A DNA stretch of 64,000 nucleotides from Pelomonas sp. BJYL3. GTDB taxonomy: Bacteria; Pseudomonadota; Gammaproteobacteria; Burkholderiales; Burkholderiaceae_C. The first letter of the stretch is position 1. Each line of letters opens with the position of its first letter. This document shows positions 15,127 through 25,420 of the stretch, one piece after another. A program made the position numbers and the translations under genes. The stretch is from the NCBI RefSeq assembly GCF_027257975.1, contig NZ_JANZKX010000005.1, forward strand, positions 1 to 64,000, written 5' to 3'. The notes under the pieces were generated by a model that saw nothing but the letters and a program-made list of their open reading frames with translations, was not told where the DNA came from and ran no database searches.

Positions 15127-17517
15127 TCAGTCGTTCAGGAGGATGCGTCCGCCCAGCGGGGGCAGGGGCAGGGTCAGGCGGCCTTGCACGGCCTGGAAGA
15201 CTTCGCCGCTGAGAGCATCGCGCCAGCGGGTGGGCATCTCGTGGCTCAGCGGGACGCTGGGGCGGCTCGCCGTGGCGGCATTGCTGAGCACCGTCAGCAC
15301 TTGCGCCTCGCCCAGGCGGCGCGGCAGGGCCAGGTGTTGCCTCGTGGCCAGCAGCGGCGCCTGGGGCAGGCCCTGGCGCAGCACGGCATGCTGCTGGCGC
15401 AGGGCGGTGAGGCGGCGCAGCTCGGCATGCAGGCTTTCATCGGGCTGGCCGCCCTGGTCGGCCCAGGGGTAGGGCGCGCGGTTGAAGGGATCTTCGCCGC
15501 CACCTACGCCGACCTCGTCGCCGTAGTAGATGCTGGGCGCGCCCGGCGCGCTCATCTGCAGCAGCCAGGCCAGGCGCAGGCGCTGGCGGGCCAGGCGGCG
15601 CTGGGCCGGGCTGCTGTCGTCCCGTTCGCCCAGGGCGAAGAGGGCGCGGGGCTGGTCGTGGCTGGACAGCAGGTTCATGTTCGCCAGCAGCGATTGAGCG
15701 GGGTAGGCCTCGCGCATGAACTCCAGCTGGGCGGCGAGCTGCCGCGCGTCACCTCCCGCTGCGAAGTCCAGGACGGCGCTGCGGAAGATGTAGTTCATCG
15801 TGCCGTCGAAGCTGTCGCCCAGGAAGTACTTGCTGGCATCGAACCAGGTCTCGGCGATGGTGAGGACGTCGGGCCGGTGCGCCTTCACGGCGCGGCGCCA
15901 CTCGCGCCAGAAGTCATCCGGCACCCAGGGCGCCACGTCCATGCGCCAGCCCGCGGCGCCGAGGTCCAGCCAGCGCTGCATCACGCTGTCCGGGCGGCCG
16001 TAGGCGAAGTCGCGGAAGGCACGGCTGGACTTGTCCAGCTCGGGCAGATCCGTCACGCCCACCCAGCCCTTGAACTGTCTGTCCGGCGAGGCCTGGCTGG
16101 GGTCGAAGCTGAACCAGCTGGCATAGGGAGAGTCCGCCTGGATGCGGCCCCCGCGGAAGGCGCCCCGGCTGTCGTAGCGGGCAAAGCGGTCGAAGTACAG
16201 CGAGTCCGCGCCCACGTGGTTCAGCGATGCGTCCGGCAGCACGCGCAGGCCGCGCTTCGCGGCTTCGGCGCAGAGCCGTTTGAAGTCGGCCTGGCTGCCC
16301 AGGGCCGGGTCGACCTCGGTGTAGTCCGCCGTGTCGTACTTGTGGTTGCTGGCCGCGCGGAAGATGGGCGTCAGGTAGATCGTGTTGACGCCCAGGGCCT
16401 TGATGTAGTCGAGCTTCTCGATGATGCCGGCCAGGTCGCCACCGAAGAAGTCGTTGTTGTGGACGCCATCGGAGCCGTCGCCGCTGCCGGGCTTGAAGGG
16501 CTTCTCGACCCAGCGGGCATGGCGCTCGACCTCGTGGTCCTGGTAGCGGTCCTGCACGCGGCCGCCGCCAGGGCGCGGGTCGTTGGACGGGTCGCCGTTG
16601 CGGAAGCGCTCGGGGAAGATGGCGTAGTAGACGGCGTCCTGCGCCCAGGCCGGCACGGCGTAGTCGGCCGCGTGGATGGTCTGGCGGTAGCGGCGGATGC
16701 GGCGCGTGTCGGTGGGCAGGCGTTCGACCACGGCCGGGCCCATGCTGCCCTTCTCGCGGGTCCAGTGGATGGTGTCCTTGTTGTTCTGCAGCGCGTAGCG
16801 GCCGCGGTCGGTCTCCAGCTCGAACCAGTAGCCGAAGACACCGACCTCGTCGAAGCGCACGGTCGCCGTGAAGCCCGTGCCCAGGCCGCGGCCCTCGGGT
16901 GTCATGGCGATGCGCTGCAGGGGCTCATAGTGCAGCTGCTCCTGGTTGCCGCTGAGCAGGCGCTTCTCCAGCACCAGGGTCGCGCGCAGCAGCCCGGGGC
17001 GGCTGCTGCCCAGGGAGAAGCGGATCTCCGTGCCCCGGGGCTGCGCACCGAAGGGTGACTTGGACCCTGCATACCGCGAATCGAACTGAGTGCTCAGCGC
17101 GGCCTCGTCGGTGATGCGGGCGGGCGGCGAGGGCTTGAAGGTCTGCGGGCCCAGGTCCAGCGTCGGCTGCCCCTGCGGATCGAAGCGCAGGCGCAGGGTG
17201 TGGGCGCCGCGGAAGTCCAGCTTGTAGTTGCCCACGGCCGCCGGGCCGCGTGCGAGGCGGCCTTGCGCATCGCCGCCCAGGGTGCTGTCCGGTGTCCAGG
17301 CCTCGTCGGCGATCTTGAACTCCTGCGGGCCCTGGGCGCGCAGGTTCAGGAAGTAGGCATCGCAGCGGTACTCGAAGGCCTGCTCGTCCTGCGCGGCCCA
17401 GTTGTTGAGGCCGCCGCGCAGGTAGAGCAGGGTGTCGCCAAAGGGGGCGGGCTGGCAGGGGCCGGCGTGGGCGACTGGCGCGAGCAGGGCCAGCGCTGCC
17501 AGGACAAGGGCCCTCAT
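15127..17517 (-). CDS. Exported GH13 alpha-amylase / neopullulanase-type glucan hydrolase
   Basis: A 796-residue glycoside hydrolase that cuts alpha-1,4-glucans outside the cytoplasm to feed the adjacent maltodextrin importer. It has a signal peptide ([18 protein letters not shown], cut before GP), N-terminal beta-sandwich modules (about 20-330) and then a GH13 barrel. Barrel motifs in order: DASLNHVG (region I), GWRMDVAP with nucleophile Asp527 (II), ETW with acid/base Glu556 (III), and SSHDQ (IV). The segment [20 protein letters not shown] is typical of cyclomaltodextrinase/neopullulanase-like enzymes. The ORF is open 37 codons further upstream, but the ATG at 17517 overlaps the malG stop (ATGA) and gives the signal peptide. 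Exact cleavage preference is not certain. Whether it is periplasmic or secreted is inferred. Confidence 0.93.
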   Translation of the reverse strand: MRALVLAALALLAPVAHAGPCQPAPFGDTLLYLRGGLNNWAAQDEQAFEYRCDAYFLNLRAQGPQEFKIADEAWTPDSTLGGDAQGRLARGPAAVGNYKLDFRGAHTLRLRFDPQGQPTLDLGPQTFKPSPPARITDEAALSTQFDSRYAGSKSPFGAQPRGTEIRFSLGSSRPGLLRATLVLEKRLLSGNQEQLHYEPLQRIAMTPEGRGLGTGFTATVRFDEVGVFGYWFELETDRGRYALQNNKDTIHWTREKGSMGPAVVERLPTDTRRIRRYRQTIHAADYAVPAWAQDAVYYAIFPERFRNGDPSNDPRPGGGRVQDRYQDHEVERHARWVEKPFKPGSGDGSDGVHNNDFFGGDLAGIIEKLDYIKALGVNTIYLTPIFRAASNHKYDTADYTEVDPALGSQADFKRLCAEAAKRGLRVLPDASLNHVGADSLYFDRFARYDSRGAFRGGRIQADSPYASWFSFDPSQASPDRQFKGWVGVTDLPELDKSSRAFRDFAYGRPDSVMQRWLDLGAAGWRMDVAPWVPDDFWREWRRAVKAHRPDVLTIAETWFDASKYFLGDSFDGTMNYIFRSAVLDFAAGGDARQLAAQLEFMREAYPAQSLLANMNLLSSHDQPRALFALGERDDSSPAQRRLARQRLRLAWLLQMSAPGAPSIYYGDEVGVGGGEDPFNRAPYPWADQGGQPDESLHAELRRLTALRQQHAVLRQGLPQAPLLATRQHLALPRRLGEAQVLTVLSNAATASRPSVPLSHEMPTRWRDALSGEVFQAVQGRLTLPLPPLGGRILLND

Positions 17518-18404
17518 CCCTTCACGCCCCCGGCGGTCAGGCCCGAGACGATCCAGCGCTGCGCCAGCAGGAACACGAGGGTGATGGGCAGGCCCGAGAG
17601 CACGGCCGCGGCGGCGAAGTCGCCCCACAGGAAACGCTGGTCATGCAGGAAGTACTTGGAGCCCACCGCCAGGGTGAGGTTGCTCTCCTCGCGCAGCAGC
17701 ACCGAGGCCACCGGGTACTCGATGATGGCGCCGATGAAGGCCAGCACGAAGCACACCATCAGGATGGGCACGGCCATGGGCAGCAGCACGCGGCTGAAGG
17801 CCTGCCAGGGGCTGGCGCCGTCGACCTTGGCGTTCTCCTCGATCTCGGTGGGGATGGTCTCGAAGTAGCCCTTGATGGTCCAGACATGCGTGGCCACGCC
17901 GCCCAGATAGGCCAGCACCAGGCCCGCATGCGTCTCCAGCCCCAGCAGGGGCACCTGGCTGCCGATGGCCTCGAAGATGGCGTAGATGGCCACCAGGGCC
18001 AGCACCGGCGGGAACATCTGCAGCAGCAGCATGCTGTTGAGCAGGCCCGCCTTGAATGGGAACTTCAGCCGCGCGAAGGCATAAGCCGCGGTGGTGGAGA
18101 TGCCCACGATGGCGAAGGCAGAGATCGTGGCCACCTTGATGGAATTCCACAGCCAGGTCAGCACCGGGAAGGGCGGCTGCACCAGCGCGCCATCAGCACC
18201 TTGGTAGGGAATGCCCAGCGCCAGCTTCCAGTGCTCCAGGCTGATCTCGGTGGGGATCAGGCTGCCCGTGGCGAAGTTGCCCGGCCGCAGCGAGATGGAC
18301 ACCACCGCCAGCAGCGGGAACAGCGTCAGCGCCAGGAAGGCCCACAGCAGGGCGTGGGCTGCGAAGGTGCGCCAGCGGGCTTGCTTGCCTCTAACGATGG
18401 CCAT
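17514..18404 (-). CDS. malG: Maltose/maltodextrin ABC transporter permease MalG
   Basis: Inner-membrane permease of the maltodextrin importer; 296 residues, the same length as E. coli MalG. Six hydrophobic segments are visible, starting with [21 protein letters not shown]. The EAA loop that docks onto MalK is [21 protein letters not shown], near residues 190-210. It ends in GLTAGGVKG, as MalG proteins do. It follows malF after an unusual 207-base spacer full of palindromes, and its stop overlaps the amylase start. It works with MalF, MalE and MalK encoded just upstream. Confidence 0.96.
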   Translation of the reverse strand: MAIVRGKQARWRTFAAHALLWAFLALTLFPLLAVVSISLRPGNFATGSLIPTEISLEHWKLALGIPYQGADGALVQPPFPVLTWLWNSIKVATISAFAIVGISTTAAYAFARLKFPFKAGLLNSMLLLQMFPPVLALVAIYAIFEAIGSQVPLLGLETHAGLVLAYLGGVATHVWTIKGYFETIPTEIEENAKVDGASPWQAFSRVLLPMAVPILMVCFVLAFIGAIIEYPVASVLLREESNLTLAVGSKYFLHDQRFLWGDFAAAAVLSGLPITLVFLLAQRWIVSGLTAGGVKG

Positions 18405-18472
18405 GTCGGTTCTCCTGAGACGTTAAGTGCACGGCATGGACCGCATGGTGTTTCCCAGCGAAGGCCGAGGAT

Positions 18473-18600
18473 CCGGCTTTGCCGGGCCTGCGGCCTTGCC
18501 CCCTCGAGGGGGCTGAGGTCGGACACAAACGGCATGCCGTTTGTGCCTGCCGAAGGGTCAGGCCACTGGCCTGACGCGGTCGGCACGACCGCGAAGCGCG
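18473..18600. repeat. Cluster of six palindromes/hairpins between malF and malG
   Basis: Within 128 bases there are consecutive dyads: 18473-18485 (CCGGC, TTT loop, GCCGG); 18499-18512, a 14-bp perfect palindrome centred on CTCGAG; 18524-18545, a 22-bp perfect palindrome centred on GCATGC; 18557-18575 with 9-bp arms around one base; 18577-18591 (CGGTCG, GCA loop, CGACCG); and 18590-18600 (CGCG, AAG, CGCG). The cluster lies inside the operon mRNA, like the REP elements between mal genes in E. coli. It resembles the intergenic GC-rich repeats seen in Comamonadaceae-type genomes. It probably tunes mRNA stability or partial termination between malF and malG. Confidence 0.75.
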
Positions 18601-18611
18601 TACGGGGTGGA

Positions 18612-20219
18612 TCATGATTTCCGCATGAGGCGCAGGTTGAGCAGCGACATCGCCGCCACCAGGACGAAGATCAGCGTCGAGATCGCCGCCGCCAGGCCGA
18701 AGTCCGAGCCCGAGTCGCGGAAGGCGATGCGGTAGGTGTAGGACACCAGGATGTCCGTCTGCCCCGCCGGCAGCTTGGTGGAGAGGAAATCCGGGCGCCC
18801 GTCGGTCAGCAGCGCGATCAGCACGAAGTTGTTGAAGTTGAAGGCGAAGGCGCTGATCAGCAGGGGCGAGAGCGGCTTGATGATCAGCGGGGCGGTGATG
18901 CGCCAGAAGTTGGTCCAGGGCCCGGCGCCCACGATGGCCGAGGCCTCGTACAGGTCCGAGGGGATGGCCTTCAGCAGGCCGGAGCACAGGATCATGATGT
19001 AGGGGTAGCCCAGCCAGATGTTGACGATCAGCAGCATCAGCTTGGCCAGCAGCGGATCAGCGAACCAGGCGGGCTTGACGCCGAAGAGCGCGTCCAGGAT
19101 GGCGTTGATCTCGCCGAAGTTCTGGTTGAACAGGCCCTTGAACACCAGGATGGAGATGAAGCCCGGCACCGCATAGGGCAGGAAGAGCAGGGTGCGGTAG
19201 GCGGTGCGCCCCTTGAGGTCTTCCCAGTTCAGCAGCACGGCCAGGAACATGCCGATGAAGGTGGCGCCCGCCACCGTGGCCAGCGAGAACAGCACGGTCC
19301 AGACGAAGATGCTCACGAAGGGGCCGCGGAACTCGGCATCGAAGAGCATGCGGCTGTAGTTCTGCAGGCCCACCAGGACCTTGTAGCCGGGCTGCAGGAT
19401 CTCGCCAGCTTCATTGCGGTAGTAGCCGAGCTTGCCGTCGGGGGCATACCGCACGCCATCGGCCACGCGCAGCAGGCTGCCGTCCGCTTGCTCCACGTAA
19501 TGCGGCGCCACGGGGCCGTACTCGCGCAGGCCCAGGTAGCGCAGCTGGGCCTCGGGGCCGCTGCGGTCGGGCAGCAGCAGCTGCAGCTGGGCCAGGGCCT
19601 CGCGGTGCTCGACGAGCTCGCGCAGGGGCAGGGCGGCCTGCAGCGGGCTTTGCAGGGGCAGGTGCTCGTCCTGGGCGGCCAGCATCGTGACCTTCAGCGG
19701 CTCACGGGTCTTGCGCAGGGCCAGCGGGGGGGAGACGTAGCGCGGCTGCGCCGTGCCCGGCGCGTTCAGCACCACGCGGAACTCGGGGCCATCGGCATGC
19801 AGGCTGAAGCCCATCACGCCGGACTCGATCACCTCGTGCTGGTCCAGCAGGTAGGCCCGCACGCGGGCCTGGCTCAGCAGGTGAGCCGAGGAGTAGTTGG
19901 TGAAGCCGATCTGCGCCGTGTAGACCAGCGGGAAGGCGATGAACACCGCCATGCCGGCCACGCCGGGAAAGAGGTAGCGCCAGGCGAAGCCGGCCCGCAG
20001 ATAGATGTAGAAGGCCCCGCCGAACAGGGCCAGCGCGCCGGCCGCCCAGGCCGTCTGGCCCGCGGCGTAGATGGAGAAGACCAGGTACAGCGTGCCCAGC
20101 ATCAGGGCGGCCACGACGGGCCAGCGCAGGGCCTGGGCCAGGCGGCTCCAGAGCGAAGGCGGCAGCGTGCCATAGGCCGCGGCCAGCGGGGAGGGAGATG
20201 CAGCGGAAGTCGGGTTCAT
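18612..20219 (-). CDS. malF: Maltose/maltodextrin ABC transporter permease MalF
   Basis: The 535-residue partner permease of MalG. Its N-terminal hydrophobic segments (about 35-110) are followed by a long periplasmic loop of roughly 170 residues (about 120-290), the P2 domain that contacts the binding protein in the enteric transporter. The remaining transmembrane core carries the EAA loop IPSDLYEASAIVGAGPWTNFWRITAPLI. E. coli MalF is 514 residues, so size fits. It follows malE by 7 bases and is read leftward in malK-malE-malF-malG order, unlike enterics, where malK is divergent from malEFG. Confidence 0.96.
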   Translation of the reverse strand: MNPTSAASPSPLAAAYGTLPPSLWSRLAQALRWPVVAALMLGTLYLVFSIYAAGQTAWAAGALALFGGAFYIYLRAGFAWRYLFPGVAGMAVFIAFPLVYTAQIGFTNYSSAHLLSQARVRAYLLDQHEVIESGVMGFSLHADGPEFRVVLNAPGTAQPRYVSPPLALRKTREPLKVTMLAAQDEHLPLQSPLQAALPLRELVEHREALAQLQLLLPDRSGPEAQLRYLGLREYGPVAPHYVEQADGSLLRVADGVRYAPDGKLGYYRNEAGEILQPGYKVLVGLQNYSRMLFDAEFRGPFVSIFVWTVLFSLATVAGATFIGMFLAVLLNWEDLKGRTAYRTLLFLPYAVPGFISILVFKGLFNQNFGEINAILDALFGVKPAWFADPLLAKLMLLIVNIWLGYPYIMILCSGLLKAIPSDLYEASAIVGAGPWTNFWRITAPLIIKPLSPLLISAFAFNFNNFVLIALLTDGRPDFLSTKLPAGQTDILVSYTYRIAFRDSGSDFGLAAAISTLIFVLVAAMSLLNLRLMRKS

Positions 20220-20226
20220 GCGCGGC

Positions 20227-21398
20227 TCACTTCTTCAGGAGCATGCGGGCGGCAGCGCCGTCCAGCGCATCCTTCGGGCTCTGCAGACCATTGCTGATGG
20301 CCTCCAGCGCGGCGTCCATGGCGGTCCAGAAACGGCCCACCTCGGGGATGTTGGGAATGGGTTCGCCCAGGCGGGCGTTCTCCATGCTGGCCTTGATCAG
20401 CGGATTGACCGAGAGCTCGGCGTAGAAGGCCTTGTTGGCCGGCACGCCCAGGGGCACATCGGCGTCCAGCACCTTCAGGGCCTCGGGGCGCAGCAGGTGC
20501 TGCTCCAGGAACTCGCGGGCCAGGTCCTTCTGACGCGAGGGGGCGGAGATCATGCAGCCCAGCACGCCCACGAAGGGCTTGGAATACTGCCCCGGCTTCA
20601 GGCCCGGCACGGGGGCCACGCCGAAGTCGATGCGGGCGCGGCGGGCGTTGTCCCAGGCCCAGGGGCCGGAGATCATCATGGCCACCTCGCCGCGGGCGAA
20701 GCCGCTTTCCATCTCGGCGTAGTTGGCGCCTTTGGGCATGTGGCCCTCGCGCACCAGGCGGTTGATCATCTCGGCACCGGCCAGCGCGCCGGCGTTGTTG
20801 ACGCCCACCTGCGTGGCATCGAAGTCACCCCGGGCATCGCGCCCGTAGATCTGCCCGCCCGCGCCGGCCATCACCTGCCAGCTGAAGAAGCTCTTGTTGT
20901 AATGCCACAGGATGGCGTGCTTGCCCTGGCCCTGCAGACGGCGGTCGAGCTCGATCACGTCGTCGAAGGTCTTGGGCGGCACGGGCACCAGGGCCTTGTT
21001 GTAGAGAAGGCCGGTGGTCTCGATGGCAATCGGATAGCCCCAGGTCTTGCCCTGGTAGCTGAAGGCGCGCCAGGCGGTCTCCTCGATCTCGGCGCGCAGC
21101 TGGGCCGAGGGGCGCAGCGGCGTCAGCAGGCCGGCCTTGGCCCATTCGCCCACGCGGTCGTGCGGCCAGCAGAAGATGTCCGGGCCCTTGCCGGCGCTGG
21201 CTGCCTGCTGGAACTTGTCGGTCGCGTCCACCGGGTGCTCCACGACCACCTTGACGCCCGAGACCTTCTCGAAGGCCTGGCCCACTTTCTGCAGGCCGTT
21301 GTAGGCCTTGTCGCCATTGATCCAGACCAGCAGGGTGGGCGGCGTGGCCGCCTGCGCCAGACCGCCCGCGAGCAGGGTCAGCGCGGTCAGTGCGGCCC

Positions 21399-21402
<4 letters not shown>
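20227..21402 (-). CDS. malE: Maltose/maltodextrin-binding periplasmic protein MalE
   Basis: The periplasmic solute-binding protein (391 residues with signal peptide; E. coli MalE is 396). The signal peptide is [18 protein letters not shown] before [19 protein letters not shown], which aligns with the LVIWINGDKGYNGL start of mature MalE. Also conserved are [35 protein letters not shown] and the C-terminal [15 protein letters not shown]. The frame is open far upstream inside malK, but the ATG at 21402 overlaps the malK stop (ATGA) and starts the signal sequence. It delivers maltodextrins to MalF/MalG. Confidence 0.97.
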
Positions 21403-22517
<1,115 letters not shown>

Positions 22518-22598
22518 TTGTCTACCTCCGCCGGCCTGCGAAGGGCAGGGCGGCTTGTCTCGCTCATGGGATGGTCCGTGCAGGGCCAGGACCTCGTT

Positions 22599-22613
22599 TG
22601 TAGAGAATATACA
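22599..22613. promoter_or_regulatory. Candidate operator A (TGTAGAGAATATACA)
   Basis: Imperfect dyad with TGTA/TACA ends, about 80 bases upstream of the malK start. It shares the TGTAG...AA...ACA pattern with operator C, 110 bases away. Confidence 0.5.
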
Positions 22614-22708
22614 GTTCGAAATGTAGTCGCACAACATGATGCACCCGAATTCTTGCGGGACTGGTCATTGAAAATCAATAACTTAGATTGCTCATCGGGT
22701 TAACCCGC

Positions 22709-22723
22709 TGTAGTTAAACTACA
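22709..22723. promoter_or_regulatory. Candidate operator C (TGTAGTTAAACTACA)
   Basis: Perfect dyad with 7-bp arms around one central A, about 145 bases upstream of the phosphorylase start. A half-site-like TGTAGT also occurs at 22622-22627. Confidence 0.6.
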
Positions 22724-22866
22724 CAAATTCAGCGAGCTGGGTGATACTTTCGTCGTCGCGCTCACCGGTCACCCTCCGATGGGCTGTGTGTCCGATGCGC
22801 CGCGCGGCCCGTTTCGCTGGGTTCGCGGCCGACCGCAGGGGCCGGTCTTGGCTGCCCCAGGGATGA

Positions 22867-25404
22867 ATGCCTATGTTGTCCACGCTTCTCAACGCGGCCC
22901 GTTCCACGGCGCGAGGTGCCATGAACTCCGAATCCTCTTCCTCTTCTTCCACATGCGGGCTGCAGGACGCCTTCAAGGCCGCCCTGCAGCGCGAACTGCA
23001 GCAGCGCGCCCTGGTGGGTGCCGCACCCGGCCGTGACGAGCTGATGCGCGCCGCCGCGGCCGCCAGCCGCGAGCTGCTGGCCCAGCGCTGGGCCGCCACG
23101 CAGGCCGCCGATGCCCGGCGCGGCGCCGACGCCGCCAGCCGCCGCGTGCACTACCTCTCGATGGAGTTCCTGATGGGCCGCGCGCTGAGCAACGCGCTGG
23201 CGGCCCTCCGCCTGGACGGCGTGCTGCAGGCGCATCTGCAGGCCCAGGGCCAGGACCTGTCCACCGTGCTGGAGCGCGAGCCCGACGCCGCGCTGGGCAA
23301 TGGCGGCCTGGGCCGCCTGGCCGCCTGCTTCCTCGATTCCTTCGCGGAGCTCGGCCTGCCGTCCTTCGGCTACGGCCTGCGCTACCAGTACGGCATGTTT
23401 GCCCAGGGCATCCAGGACGGCCGCCAGGTCGAGTCTCCCGATGACTGGCTGCGCCTGGGCAACCCCTGGGAGCTGCCGCGCCCCGAGCTGCGCTATGGCG
23501 TGGGTTTTGGCGGCCGCGTGGAGGTGGACGCCAGCGGCGCTCGCCGCTGGGTGCCGGCCGAGGTGATGGTGGCCCAGGCCTACGACTTCATCGTGCCGGC
23601 CCACCACAGCGAGCGCGTCTCGACCCTGCGCCAGTGGCATGCGCAGGCCGCCGCGCCCATCGATTTCCAGGCCTTCTGCCGCGGTGACTATGCCGGTGCC
23701 GCCAGCCGCCAGGTGGCCGCAGACGCGCTGAACTGGGTGCTCTACCCCGACGACTCCACCGAGGCCGGCCGCGAGCTGCGCCTCAAGCAGGAGGCCTTCC
23801 TGGTGAGCGCCTCGCTGCAGGACCTGATCGCGCGCCATCTGCGCGAGTCCGGCTCGCTCCAGAACCTGGGCACGAGCAACGCCATCCACCTCAACGACAC
23901 CCACCCGGCCCTGGCCCCGGCCGAGCTGATGCGCCTGCTGCTGGACGAGCACGGCCTGCCCTGGGACGAGGCCTGGGCGATCACGCGTCAGGCCGTCAGC
24001 TACACCAACCACACCCTGATGCCCGAGGCCCTGGAGACCTGGCCGGTGCGCATGTTCGAGGCCCTGCTGCCGCGCCATCTCGAGATCATCTACGAGATCA
24101 ACCACCGCTTCCTGCAGGAGCTGCGCCAGCGCTTCCCGGGTGACGACGCCCTGGCCGCGCGGGTCTCGCTGATCGACGAGGGCGGCAACTACGGTGGCGA
24201 ACGCCGCGTGCGCATGGCCGCGCTGTCCATCGTGGCCTCGCACCGCGTCAACGGCGTGGCCGCGCTGCACTCGGCCCTGATGGTGCAGACCATCTTTGCC
24301 GACTATGCCCGCATCTTCCCCGAGCGCTTCCACAACGTGACCAATGGCGTGACCCCGCGCCGCTGGCTGCAGCAGGCGAATCCGGCGCTGTCCGCCGTGA
24401 TCGACGGCGCCATCGGCACGGCCTGGCGTCAGGACCTCTCCAAGCTGCAGGCCCTGGCCGCGCATGCCAAGGACGCCGCGCTGATCGACAGCTTCCGCAG
24501 CGTCAAGCGCGCCAACAAGCAGCGCCTGGCCGAGCGCATCCGCCGCGAGCTGGGCCTGGCCGTGAACGTGGACAGCCTCTTCGATGTGCAGATCAAGCGC
24601 ATCCATGAGTACAAGCGCCAGCTGCTGAACCTGCTGCACGTCATCGCCCGCTACCAGGCCATCGTTGCCAACCCGGAAGGGGTGGACGGCCGGGGCTGGG
24701 TGCCGCGCACCGTGGTGATTGCCGGCAAGGCGGCCTCGGCCTATCACATGGCCAAGCTGATCATCCAGCTGGCGCACGACGTGGCCCGCGTGGTCAACAG
24801 CGATCCGCGTGTGGGGGACAAGCTCAAGCTCGTCTTCCTGCCCAACTACGGCGTGTCGCTTGCCGAGACCATCATCCCGGCCGCCGACCTGTCGGAGCAG
24901 ATCTCCACCGCCGGCACCGAGGCCTCGGGCACCGGCAACATGAAGTTCGCGCTGAACGGTGCGCTGACCATCGGCACCTGGGACGGCGCCAACATCGAGA
25001 TGGCCGAGCACATGGGTGTGGACCAGATGTTCGTCTTCGGCCTGCGCACCGAGGCCGTGGCCGGGCTCAAGAGCCTGGGCTACGACCCGCGCCTGTACGT
25101 GGAGCAGAACCGCCAGCTGCAGGGCGTGATCCACGCCATCGCCGAGGGCGACTTCTGCGGCGGCGACAGCGCCCGCTACAAGCCCCTGGTCGACAAGCTG
25201 CTGGGCGCCGACCCCTACCTGCTGATGGCCGACTTCAGCGACTACGTGGCCACGCAGGCGAAGGTCGATGCCGTCTATCGCGAGCCGCAGGCCTGGGGCG
25301 AGCAGGCCATCCGCAACGTGGCGGGCATGGGCTGGTTCTCCTCGGACCGCACCATTGCCGAGTACGTCGAGCGCGTCTGGTCGCCGGCTTCGCTGAAGGC
25401 CTGA
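22867..25404 (+). CDS. glgP: Glycogen/maltodextrin phosphorylase
   Basis: A PLP-dependent GT35 enzyme (845 residues; family usually 790-840) that releases glucose-1-phosphate from alpha-1,4-glucans. HYLSMEFLMGRALSNAL (about 95-110), ALGNGGLGRLAACFLDS, NVTNGVTPRRWL and the PLP-lysine segment EASGTGNMKFALNG (Lys693) are all present. No N-terminal phosphorylation or AMP-site extension is obvious; a Ser-rich stretch lies at residues 20-28. Starts at 22867 and 22873 are both possible; a third ATG at 22921 would also leave the domain intact. It heads the rightward operon, divergent from malK. Glycogen versus maltodextrin preference cannot be settled, so malP is an equally fair name. Confidence 0.94.
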   Translation: MPMLSTLLNAARSTARGAMNSESSSSSSTCGLQDAFKAALQRELQQRALVGAAPGRDELMRAAAAASRELLAQRWAATQAADARRGADAASRRVHYLSMEFLMGRALSNALAALRLDGVLQAHLQAQGQDLSTVLEREPDAALGNGGLGRLAACFLDSFAELGLPSFGYGLRYQYGMFAQGIQDGRQVESPDDWLRLGNPWELPRPELRYGVGFGGRVEVDASGARRWVPAEVMVAQAYDFIVPAHHSERVSTLRQWHAQAAAPIDFQAFCRGDYAGAASRQVAADALNWVLYPDDSTEAGRELRLKQEAFLVSASLQDLIARHLRESGSLQNLGTSNAIHLNDTHPALAPAELMRLLLDEHGLPWDEAWAITRQAVSYTNHTLMPEALETWPVRMFEALLPRHLEIIYEINHRFLQELRQRFPGDDALAARVSLIDEGGNYGGERRVRMAALSIVASHRVNGVAALHSALMVQTIFADYARIFPERFHNVTNGVTPRRWLQQANPALSAVIDGAIGTAWRQDLSKLQALAAHAKDAALIDSFRSVKRANKQRLAERIRRELGLAVNVDSLFDVQIKRIHEYKRQLLNLLHVIARYQAIVANPEGVDGRGWVPRTVVIAGKAASAYHMAKLIIQLAHDVARVVNSDPRVGDKLKLVFLPNYGVSLAETIIPAADLSEQISTAGTEASGTGNMKFALNGALTIGTWDGANIEMAEHMGVDQMFVFGLRTEAVAGLKSLGYDPRLYVEQNRQLQGVIHAIAEGDFCGGDSARYKPLVDKLLGADPYLLMADFSDYVATQAKVDAVYREPQAWGEQAIRNVAGMGWFSSDRTIAEYVERVWSPASLKA

Positions 25405-25420
25405 TCCCCGAGGCGTGGGC

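Larger units (their letters stand above)
22518..22866. promoter_or_regulatory. Divergent control region of the maltose transport and glucan phosphorylase operons
   Basis: A 349-base gap between malK (left) and the phosphorylase gene (right), clearly richer in A/T than its surroundings between about 22590 and 22735. It contains two related 15-bp dyads (listed separately) and a 12-bp perfect palindrome CGGGTTAACCCG at 22696-22707. No coding frame in it is convincing. No maltose regulator gene lies in the window, so the binding protein is encoded elsewhere. Confidence 0.7.
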
